A stretch of 6,750 nt of DNA from Gemmatimonadales bacterium. GTDB lineage: Bacteria > Gemmatimonadota > Gemmatimonadetes > Gemmatimonadales > GWC2-71-9. The translations under genes and the position numbers were made by a program. Within the stretch, counting starts at the first letter, position 1; each line of letters opens with the position of its first letter. Under the pieces are notes generated by a model, which was not told the DNA's origin, made no database searches, and was given only the letters and a program-made list of their open reading frames with translations. The stretch lies in the NCBI GenBank assembly GCA_030597435.1, contig JAUVRV010000147.1:1-6750 (forward strand). Direction: 5' to 3'. This document shows positions 1 to 5,360 of the stretch, one piece after another.

Positions 1-466
1 CCATGATCTCCGTCGCGTGCTGGGCCGTGGGCCGGTCACCTATGTCCTCACGCGTGGACGCCAAGGCCTGGCCCACGTACTTGAAGTAGCCGATCCCCTT
101 ACGCCCTATGCCGTGCAGGTCGACCTGCACTCCGCTCCTGGCGTGTTCCGCCAGGCGTTCCCTCGCTTTGCGAATGAGATTGCCGTTGAACGCCCCACAC
201 AGACCACGATTACTCGTTATGAGGACCAAAGCAACGCGTGTGGGATTGCCCTTGGGCTGGCGCAGCAGCGGGAAGAGATCGATCAGCTCAGGCGAGTACA
301 GATTCGATATCACTTCCGTGAGCGCTGCCGCGTAGGGCCGCGCCGCCCGTACCCTATCTTGCGCGCGCTTGAGCCGCGACGTGGCCACCATCTCCATCGT
401 CTTGGTGATCTGCCGCGTGTTTTCGACCGACTTGATCCGCCGGCGCAGTTCGCGTGTTTTCGCCAT
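1..466 (-). CDS. atpG: F1 ATP synthase subunit gamma, N-terminal part (runs off the window)
   Basis: Central-stalk subunit of F1 ATPase, the rotor shaft that turns inside the alpha3beta3 ring. The first 155 residues are present; the family is usually about 285-300 residues, so roughly half lies beyond position 1. The N-terminus contains RRRIKSVENTRQITKTMEMV and then SRLKRAQ, the conserved start of the long N-terminal coiled-coil helix. A second family mark, LITSNRGLCGAFN, lies at about residues 81-93 and begins the Rossmann-like middle domain. The ATG at 466-464 is chosen because the family N-terminus begins exactly there. It lies 10 bases after the atpA stop, so atpA and atpG are co-transcribed. 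The ribosome binding site is weak (an AGGCG-like stretch made partly by the atpA stop region), which suggests translational coupling. The reading frame is intact throughout. Identification is firm. Confidence 0.96.
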   Translation of the reverse strand, partial: MAKTRELRRRIKSVENTRQITKTMEMVATSRLKRAQDRVRAARPYAAALTEVISNLYSPELIDLFPLLRQPKGNPTRVALVLITSNRGLCGAFNGNLIRKARERLAEHARSGVQVDLHGIGRKGIGYFKYVGQALASTREDIGDRPTAQHATEIM

Positions 467-476
467 TGCGCTGCGC

Positions 477-2012
477 CTACGCTATTGCCTTGAACGCGTC
501 GATCGCCCGACGCAGACGCTCCGTGAGATCGTCGTCCAGGACCTTCTTGACACGAATGTCCTGCATCAGATCCGCATGGTTGGCCGCCATGAACTCGTGG
601 AAGTGGATTTCCCACTGGCGGATGTTCCCGACTTCAACCTCGTCCAGATGTCCGTTGGTTACCGCGAAGATGATCGCGATCTGGCTCTCCACCGGCATCG
701 GCGTGTACTGTGGCTGCTTGAGTACCTCTACGATCCGGGAGCCGCGCGCCAATTGCCGCTGCGTGGCATCGTCCAAGTCCGATCCAAACTGCGCGAACGC
801 CTCGAGTTCACGATACTGCGCGTAGTCGAGCCGCAATCTACCGGCGACCTGTTTCATCGCCTTGATCTGCGCGTTACCACCTACGCGCGACACTGATATC
901 CCCGGATTGATGGCCGGACGAACGTTGGAGTAGAACAGGTCCGTCTCCAAGAAGATCTGGCCGTCGGTAATCGAGATCACGTTGGTCGGGATGTACGCCG
1001 CTACGTCACCAGCCTGGGTCTCAATGACCGGAAGCGCCGTCATTGACCCGCCGCCTTCAGCATCCGACATCTTTGCCGCCCGCTCGAGCAATCGTGAGTG
1101 CAGGTAGAACACGTCTCCGGGGTACGCCTCACGCCCTGGTGGACGCCGCAGCGTAAGCGACATCTGGCGGTAAGCCTGCGCATGCTTGGACAGGTCGTCG
1201 TAGATGCACAAAGTGGCTTCGTTGTGGTCGTACATGAAGTACTCGGCTATGGCGGCGCCCGAGTACGGCGCGATGAACTGCATCGGTGCCGGATCGGATG
1301 CACCGGCCAAGACCACGGTGCAGTACTCCATCGCGCCTTTTTCCTTGAGCCGCTCGACCACGGAGGCAACGGTGGATTGCTTCTGCCCGATCGCGATGTA
1401 GACGCAGAAGACACCCTGTCCCTTCTGATTGATGATCGTGTCGACCGCGATCGCGGTCTTGCCGGTGCTGCGGTCACCAATGATCAGCTCACGCTGACCG
1501 CGACCAATCGGGATCATCGAATCGATTGCCTTGATCCCGGTCTGGAGCGGTTCCTTGACCGGCTGGCGGACAACGATACCCGGGGCCTTGAACTCGACGG
1601 GGCGGTGCCCGTCGGGCTGGATCGGTCCCATTCCGTCGATGGGATTGCCCAGAGGATCGATGACCCGTCCGATCATGCCCCTACCGACCGGCACTTCCAG
1701 CACGCGAGCAGTGCGACGCACTTCATCACCCTCTCGCAAACACAGGAAGTCACCTAGGATCACGGCCCCGATGTTGTCCTCTTCCAGGTTCAGTGCCAGG
1801 CCGCTAACGGTCTCACCGGTCTCGGACGCACTGAACTCGAGCATCTCACCCGACATCGCGGAACTCAAACCGTACACCCTGGCGATGCCGTCCTTCACCT
1901 CCAAAACGGTCCCAATCTCCTCCGTATCCATCGGTTGGAGATCGGCGGCCTCTATTTCCCGCAGGAGAACGTCCTTCAGTTCCCCCGGTCGCAGAATGCT
2001 ATCAGTAGCCAT
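477..2012 (-). CDS. atpA: F1 ATP synthase subunit alpha
   Basis: Regulatory, nucleotide-binding subunit of the alpha3beta3 hexamer of F1 ATPase, acting on the cytoplasmic face of the inner membrane. The 511-residue product is full length for the family (about 500-515). Visible marks: N-terminal beta-barrel domain to about residue 100 (VYGLSSAMSGEMLEF at 46-60); P-loop GDRSTGKT at 179-186, with Ser where most alpha subunits have Gln; YDDLSKHAQAYRQ at 271-283; the family signature PAINPGISVSRVGGNAQ at 366-382, with the arginine finger at R376; and a C-terminal helical domain. The start is the ATG at 2012-2010 (MATDSILRPGELK). The frame stays open to 2213, but that extension is low-complexity translation of G-rich intergenic DNA. 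atpG follows after 10 bases. No atpH or atpF lies upstream, unlike the common atpBEFHAGDC order; the upstream DNA is regulatory. Confidence 0.98.
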   Translation of the reverse strand: MATDSILRPGELKDVLLREIEAADLQPMDTEEIGTVLEVKDGIARVYGLSSAMSGEMLEFSASETGETVSGLALNLEEDNIGAVILGDFLCLREGDEVRRTARVLEVPVGRGMIGRVIDPLGNPIDGMGPIQPDGHRPVEFKAPGIVVRQPVKEPLQTGIKAIDSMIPIGRGQRELIIGDRSTGKTAIAVDTIINQKGQGVFCVYIAIGQKQSTVASVVERLKEKGAMEYCTVVLAGASDPAPMQFIAPYSGAAIAEYFMYDHNEATLCIYDDLSKHAQAYRQMSLTLRRPPGREAYPGDVFYLHSRLLERAAKMSDAEGGGSMTALPVIETQAGDVAAYIPTNVISITDGQIFLETDLFYSNVRPAINPGISVSRVGGNAQIKAMKQVAGRLRLDYAQYRELEAFAQFGSDLDDATQRQLARGSRIVEVLKQPQYTPMPVESQIAIIFAVTNGHLDEVEVGNIRQWEIHFHEFMAANHADLMQDIRVKKVLDDDLTERLRRAIDAFKAIA

Positions 2013-2023
2013 ATGGCGTTTGC

Positions 2024-2035
2024 TTTCTCCTCTCG
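2024..2035 (-). promoter_or_regulatory. Ribosome binding site of atpA
   Basis: The coding strand reads GAGAGGAGAAAG just upstream of atpA. The AGGAG core (2031-2027) is 14 bases from the ATG at 2012, longer than the usual 5-9, while the A-rich AGAAAG tail is closer. It is the only Shine-Dalgarno-like sequence near this start and supports the 2012 start over any upstream one. Confidence 0.6.
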
Positions 2036-2063
2036 AGCACCGGTACCACACGTGCAGAAAAGT

Positions 2064-2092
2064 CTGATAAAAGAATGTGAAAAATATCACAA
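2064..2092 (-). promoter_or_regulatory. Candidate sigma-70 promoter of atpA
   Basis: On the minus strand, TTGTGA (2092-2087) and TATCAG (2069-2064) are separated by exactly 17 bases; each matches 4 of 6 positions of the TTGACA/TATAAT consensus. This is the most AT-rich stretch of the intergenic region and would put the transcript start near 2057, giving a leader of about 45 bases before atpA. The match is moderate and no other candidate near atpA looks better. It overlaps a perfect TGTGA-N6-TCACA palindrome. Confidence 0.5.
2076..2091. promoter_or_regulatory. CRP/FNR-type operator palindrome upstream of atpA
   Basis: The sequence is TGTGA, six bases (AAAATA), then TCACA: an exact match to the two half-sites and spacing recognised by E. 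coli CRP and related regulators of the CRP/FNR family. The centre (2083/2084) lies about 72 bases upstream of the atpA start codon and about 26 upstream of the predicted transcript start, covering the -35 hexamer and half of the spacer. With that promoter the geometry favours repression; activation would need a different transcript start. No CRP-family gene is in the window, so the binding protein is unknown. Confidence 0.6.
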
Positions 2093-2120
2093 CACGCTTC
2101 CCCTGCACAGCCCTACCCAC

Positions 2121-2210
2121 CTGTCGGTCCACACCCATCCCACCACCACCCCGACGGTCCCAATCCCAACGCTCCCCCACGCGACGGTCCCCTTCCCAAC
2201 AACCCCACCC
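2121..2210 (-). repeat. G-rich imperfect 30-base periodic tract with quadruplex potential
   Basis: Three 30-base segments begin at 2121, 2151 and 2181, each opening with a version of C(T/G/C)G(A/T)CGGTCC (plus strand: TGTCGGTCC, CGACGGTCC, CGACGGTCC). The second and third agree at 17 of 19 bases across the stretch starting CGACGGTCC and ending TCCCAAC; the first is more diverged. The plus strand is strongly C-rich and poor in G, so the minus strand carries runs of G. Two stretches fit the four-run quadruplex pattern (runs of at least 3, loops of 1-7): 2211-2189 (runs 4, 4, 3, 4; loops 1, 5, 2) and 2161-2134 (runs 3, 4, 3, 3; loops 6, 7, 2). The tract lies upstream of the predicted atpA promoter. 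The frame is open across it, but the translation (rich in Gly, Arg and Trp) does not look like protein. Confidence 0.65.
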
Positions 2211-2240
2211 CACGGCGGCCGGGAATCAATCCGCTCCCTA

Positions 2241-2306
2241 CAATGTCCGTGACCGTTTGTTGTCCGTGGCCGGCAATATCCGTGATCGTTTTTCTCCGTG
2301 GCCGCT
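2241..2306. repeat. Tandem 33-base repeat containing four TCCGTGRYCG boxes
   Basis: Two adjacent 33-base units (2241-2273 and 2274-2306) match at 26 of 33 positions. Each holds two copies of TCCGTGRYCG, giving four direct copies at 2246, 2263, 2279 and 2295, spaced 17, 16 and 16 bases. Three bases of the last unit overlap the stop codon of the upstream regulator gene; the rest is non-coding. Regularly spaced direct boxes next to a regulator gene and upstream of another operon resemble a multi-site operator, but nothing in the sequence proves binding. There is no inverted symmetry, T-run or spacer structure, so it is neither a terminator nor a CRISPR array. Confidence 0.7.
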
Positions 2307-3087
2307 AGAGTCTAGACCGCATCCGCCCGCGCACGAATCTCCGGAGAACCCCCCGTGGCCCCAGGCCGGGTAGCTCCGAGGGAGTAACTCCGGCCACGCG
2401 TTTCACACTGCCGGCTAGGTGGGAGGGTGAGGAGAACTGTAGGATGCAGGCCACCGTCCTCACATCGTATCCCGGATTCCTGAGCAGGTCCGCGACCCAC
2501 ACCGTGCGTACCAAGTCTATGACCCGCTTGAGATTAGGTGCTCCACCGGCGGCGAACTCGCGTGACAGATGCTCGCGCGTGACCTCGAGTCCATCGGCGA
2601 TGTCGCTGGTCCGGCTGGGGCTGCCGACTCGCGCCAGAACGGCGCCCCAGACTGCAAGTTGCAGTGGCTCCGTGAGACGGAGCAGCCGAGTGGCATTCCC
2701 CAATTCCAACTGCCGTTGCCGCGATGCGGACCGTGCGGCTATCAGGTCAGCGGCGACAGTATCGTCTACCCCTCGCACCAGAACCCCTCGAAAACCCACG
2801 GCCCTGCAGCGGTCCAACAGCGGTCCGTCGTCCGGCCGGAACGCGCTCATTGCGAACAGGGGAATCCTCGGATAGAGATCGGCCAAATCGGCAACGGCCT
2901 CGGTGCCATATGAACGGACGTCCACCACGAATGCGTCCACCAGCTCCCTCTGATACACGGCATACAAGTGCTGCCAGGAGCGACACGCCATGACCCTGAC
3001 ACCGGATCGTGACAGACCCCGTCTCAGCTGGGTGCGCACGTTGGCGTCGCCATGCATGACTGGGACGACGGCGGTGTTGTACTTCAC
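2305..3087 (-). CDS. Receiver-like / AraC-family transcription regulator
   Basis: A 260-residue protein with two parts. Residues 1 to about 118 resemble a response-regulator receiver: beta-1 at 5-10, the likely phosphoacceptor D56 in VVDVRSYG, S81 in FAMSAF at the Ser/Thr position, and R105 in place of the usual Lys. The acidic pair after beta-1 is degraded (H12, G13, D14), so ordinary Mg-dependent phosphorylation is doubtful. Residues about 160-237 form an AraC-type double helix-turn-helix (TSDIADGLEVTREHLSREF, then TVACILQFSSPSHLAGSVKR, ending GVTPSEL). The start is a GTG at 3087-3085 overlapping the Nudix stop in GTGA, implying translational coupling; no clear ribosome binding site is seen. 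An ATG at codon 11 is possible but would delete beta-1. It is last in the mla-type unit, with no sensor kinase in the window. The DNA target is unknown; the TCCGTGRYCG boxes at its 3' end are candidates. Confidence 0.85.
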   Translation of the reverse strand: MKYNTAVVPVMHGDANVRTQLRRGLSRSGVRVMACRSWQHLYAVYQRELVDAFVVDVRSYGTEAVADLADLYPRIPLFAMSAFRPDDGPLLDRCRAVGFRGVLVRGVDDTVAADLIAARSASRQRQLELGNATRLLRLTEPLQLAVWGAVLARVGSPSRTSDIADGLEVTREHLSREFAAGGAPNLKRVIDLVRTVWVADLLRNPGYDVRTVACILQFSSPSHLAGSVKRVAGVTPSELPGLGPRGVLRRFVRGRMRSRL

Positions 3088-3545
3088 GTTTCTAGCTGGT
3101 ATTCAGGGCAGCGTTTGCTCAGAACCACACCCGCTTGGCGCAGTATGCCACGGGCGTTCTGATACGAGATCGTCGAGACTGCGTCAGGATAGGAATACCA
3201 GCAACAAGCGGAGATGCCTTCTTCGGCCTGCGGTGTGGGGGACCCGGTCGGAGATTCGAACAGGAAGAAGTGACAGTGCTTGTGGATCAGCTTGCCGCGA
3301 AACCGAAAAAACCAGTCAATTACGCCTAGCGGTTCGTGCAGGGTAAGGTCGGTGAGCGAGGTCTCTTCCATGACCTCTCGATGGGCCGCCTCTGCCGGAC
3401 CCTCTTCCGGCTTCAGATGCCCCTTGGGAAATCCCCAGTTCTTGTACCCATCCTTGATGAGTAGAAACTTGGGTCCGTCCGGCGTACACCGATAGATGAC
3501 GCCGCCCGCACTCGTCTCCCGCTCAGCACTCTTGCGACGCCCCAC
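3084..3545 (-). CDS. Nudix hydrolase (Ap4A hydrolase / MutT-like)
   Basis: A 153-residue, single-domain cytoplasmic Nudix protein. The Nudix box lies at residues 42-64: G42, E48, then REVMEE (56-61), which carries the metal-binding glutamates. The usual Gly of REUXEEXGU is Ser at 63. The preceding WGFPKGH (37-43) is typical of diadenosine tetraphosphate hydrolases and related MutT-like enzymes that cut nucleoside diphosphate linkages; the actual substrate cannot be read from sequence. The start is a GTG at 3545-3543, whose first base is the last base of the mlaD stop (TAGTG), so it is probably translated by reinitiation after mlaD; no strong ribosome binding site is visible. Its stop overlaps the regulator start by four bases. 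Its place between mlaD and a regulator suggests shared expression, not a proven role in lipid transport. Confidence 0.9.
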   Translation of the reverse strand: MGRRKSAERETSAGGVIYRCTPDGPKFLLIKDGYKNWGFPKGHLKPEEGPAEAAHREVMEETSLTDLTLHEPLGVIDWFFRFRGKLIHKHCHFFLFESPTGSPTPQAEEGISACCWYSYPDAVSTISYQNARGILRQAGVVLSKRCPEYQLET

Positions 3546-4552
3546 TAGAAGACCGAGAACTTGAAGTACTTCCTGGGATTCGCCTTGATGTCGGTTAAGA
3601 GTGCACGGAGTTCGGCTATCGTAGCAGTAGCCTCCACGTACAGCGTGGAGTCACCGACGAGCAGACCCAGCGTGCCGGTCATGTTCTGCATTCGCGTCAT
3701 TACCGAGTCTGCTCCGACCAAGACGGCGACGAAGCTCGCCTGATTCTCCTCCGCCAGTCGTACCAGCGTCAGGAAGCTGCTGACAGCACTCCGCATCTCC
3801 GCGGTCGCACCCTCGATGCTATTGAAGATCGCGTCCAGCTCACCCTCCGCCGTGGCCGAATCGAGCCTGGCCAGGGCGTGCTCCAAATTGAGTGCCGCGT
3901 TGGTGACAGCGTCCGAGCCGTGCTTGATGTTGGCGCTCACCTCACCAAACACCGCAGTCTGCCGCTCGGTGAATCGTGTCAGAGTGTCTGCCATCTGGCC
4001 GAATTCACGAATCGACCTTTGCACCTCGTGTACGGTTTGGGAGTCGAACGCTGCCTGGATCCGTGAAGAGACTGTCGCGATGTCGGTTGCGATACGGTTC
4101 CCCTGCGCTGTCAGCTGTCCGATGTCGGGCAGCGTCGCCCCAGGCCACGCGTCGTCGCCCTCGGCCTGCGCCTCCGCCAGTTCGTTCATGACATTCGGAT
4201 CGGAGTAGGGTTCTGCCATGTTGATGATTCCGGCCTGCCACTCACCGAAGAGCGATGCCGACGCGGCCACCACGCCCGGCTGGGCCGGAAGCAACGTGTT
4301 CTCGTAGATGTGGAGGTCCGCTTCCACCCAGTCGGATTCCGTTATCCGGATCTCCTTTACCCGCCCGACTCGCACACCCCTGAGTACCACGGGATTCCCC
4401 ACGCCCAGACCACCAACGGTTCTGAATCGAGTCACGTGTACCGAGCCCCCGGCACCCAGCTGCATCTCCGAGAGCCACACTGCGCTGGTCACCACGATCA
4501 GCAGCGTGAACACTATCGTGGCCCCAACTATGAGTTCGTCGCGTCGCTTCAT
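3545..4552 (-). CDS. mlaD: MCE-family phospholipid transport protein MlaD
   Basis: Substrate-binding component of an Mla-type ABC transporter, anchored in the inner membrane and projecting into the periplasm. The 335-residue product has a short basic N-terminus, one membrane helix at about 8-28 (LIVGATIVFTLLIVVTSAVW), and an MCE domain at about 38-115 (VTRFRTVGGLGVGNPVVLRG, then VGRVKEI). A long helical region (about 145-320) follows, of the sort that forms a tube or coiled coil in longer MCE proteins. The C-terminus NPRKYFKFSVF is a recurrent ending in MCE proteins of this size. It is longer than E. coli MlaD (about 183 residues), mainly because of the helical tail. The ATG at 4552-4550 overlaps the mlaF stop as ATGA, so the two are translationally coupled. 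No lipobox is visible. No mlaC or mlaB accompanies it. Confidence 0.92.
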   Translation of the reverse strand: MKRRDELIVGATIVFTLLIVVTSAVWLSEMQLGAGGSVHVTRFRTVGGLGVGNPVVLRGVRVGRVKEIRITESDWVEADLHIYENTLLPAQPGVVAASASLFGEWQAGIINMAEPYSDPNVMNELAEAQAEGDDAWPGATLPDIGQLTAQGNRIATDIATVSSRIQAAFDSQTVHEVQRSIREFGQMADTLTRFTERQTAVFGEVSANIKHGSDAVTNAALNLEHALARLDSATAEGELDAIFNSIEGATAEMRSAVSSFLTLVRLAEENQASFVAVLVGADSVMTRMQNMTGTLGLLVGDSTLYVEATATIAELRALLTDIKANPRKYFKFSVF

Positions 4553-5316
4553 GACACCACCTGCGTAACCAGACCTTCGGCATCAGCAGCAGCCTCCGGC
4601 CTGCCTTCGATGAACTGCCGCACCACCGGATCGTGAGTGCGCTGGATCTGCTCCACTGAGCCCACTTGTCTGATCGAACCCCGATAGAGCATGGCAATCC
4701 TGTCACCTACGGTGAACGCGCTGTTCATGTCGTGCGTCACGACCAAGCCTGTGACCCCCAGCTTCTCGCGCGCACGCACCATGAGCTGATTAATCACCGC
4801 AGCCGTCACGGGATCGAGACCCGATGTGGGTTCGTCATACAGAATGTACTTTGGTTTCAGTGCGATAGCTCGTGCTATCCCGACCCGCTTACGCATTCCG
4901 CCGGACAGCTCGATCGGGTACCTATCTTCCGTGCCTTCCATGTCGACCAGTGCTAGTGACTCCTGCACTCTCAACTCGATCTCCCGCTCCGGAACCTCCT
5001 GCCGCTTCAATCCCAAGGAGATGTTCTCCCGCACCGTCATGGAGTCGAACAACGCCGCGAATTGGAACACGAACCCGATCATCGACCTCAGAGCCACCAG
5101 CCCGTCCCGATCGAGGTCGTGCACAACGTTTCCGTCAACCTCGACACCGCCGGAATCGGGCTGCAACAATCCTACCACGTGCTTGAGTGCGACGCTCTTG
5201 CCCGTACCGGAATAGCCGATCACGACCGTCGTCTCACCATCCGGAACCTCGAGCGAGAACCCCGTGAGCACATCCTTCGGCCCAAACGATTTATTTAGGT
5301 CACGAAACAGAATCAT
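4549..5316 (-). CDS. mlaF: ABC transporter ATPase MlaF
   Basis: Cytoplasmic ATPase that powers the MlaE permease. The 255-residue product has all the ABC marks: Walker A GYSGTGKS at 34-41, Q-loop Q85 in FVFQFAALFDS, signature LSGGMRKRVGIARA at 137-150, Walker B ILYDEPTSGLDP at 158-169 with catalytic E162, and the H-loop histidine H195 in VVTHDM. FQFAALFDSMTV and the LSGGMRKR signature are typical of the MlaF/Ttg2A group. The start at 5316-5314 has a good ribosome binding site (GGAG, 5 bases upstream). The frame is open further upstream to 5487, but that overlaps mlaE and adds nothing ABC-like. The mlaE stop is 44 bases away; the mlaD start overlaps the mlaF stop. A four-codon reading frame with its own ribosome binding site ends on the mlaF start codon. 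Confidence 0.95.
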   Translation of the reverse strand: MILFRDLNKSFGPKDVLTGFSLEVPDGETTVVIGYSGTGKSVALKHVVGLLQPDSGGVEVDGNVVHDLDRDGLVALRSMIGFVFQFAALFDSMTVRENISLGLKRQEVPEREIELRVQESLALVDMEGTEDRYPIELSGGMRKRVGIARAIALKPKYILYDEPTSGLDPVTAAVINQLMVRAREKLGVTGLVVTHDMNSAFTVGDRIAMLYRGSIRQVGSVEQIQRTHDPVVRQFIEGRPEAAADAEGLVTQVVS

Positions 5317-5327
5317 CTGATCTCCAT
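5313..5327 (-). promoter_or_regulatory. Four-codon minicistron overlapping the mlaF start (candidate)
   Basis: ATG at 5327-5325, followed by GAG ATC AGA and TGA (5315-5313). The TGA overlaps the mlaF ATG as ATGA. AAGGAG lies about 5 bases before this ATG, a better Shine-Dalgarno than the one serving mlaF directly. The arrangement comes from an 11-base duplication (GGAGATTAGAT at 5336-5326, GGAGATCAGAT at 5325-5315), each copy followed by G to complete an ATG. It could tune or couple mlaF translation; it could also be chance in a purine-rich leader. Confidence 0.4.
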
Positions 5328-5360
5328 CTAATCTCCTTCCCCTTCTTCCCCTCCTAATCC
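5317..5360 (-). promoter_or_regulatory. Purine-rich mlaE-mlaF intergenic leader with several Shine-Dalgarno-like sequences
   Basis: The coding strand of these 44 bases is nearly all A and G and contains AGGAGGGG, AAGGGG, AAGGAG and TGGAGA in succession, i.e. several anti-16S-complementary sites in front of one gene. It is the only gap inside the mlaE-to-regulator unit and no hairpin or promoter is evident in it. It likely serves to load ribosomes for mlaF. Confidence 0.55.

Noticed and set aside
310..615. Minus-strand 101-codon frame spanning the atpA-atpG junction
   Set aside because: It is out of frame with both genes and rich in Arg, Gly and Ser, a typical shadow of GC-rich coding sequence.
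1098..1757. Long plus-strand open frame (219 codons) opposite atpA
   Set aside because: It is antisense to a strongly conserved gene, has no recognisable domain and no evident ribosome binding site; long antisense frames are expected in GC-rich coding DNA.
2013..2213. Upstream in-frame extension of atpA by 67 codons
   Set aside because: The family N-terminus begins at the ATG at 2012. The extension crosses the promoter, the palindrome and the G-rich tract and translates to low-complexity Gly/Arg/Trp sequence.
2230..2304. Rho-independent terminator after the regulator gene
   Set aside because: The repeats are direct rather than inverted, and no stem followed by a T-run is visible on the minus strand, so readthrough toward atpA cannot be excluded.
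2241..2306. 33-base repeats as a CRISPR array
   Set aside because: There are only two directly abutting units with 7 mismatches, no spacers between them and no cas gene nearby.
2077..2373. Plus-strand frames in the atpA upstream region (2077-2373, 1935-2252)
   Set aside because: The products are proline- and serine-rich translations of the C-rich tract and repeats, have no start signals, and run into the antisense of real genes.
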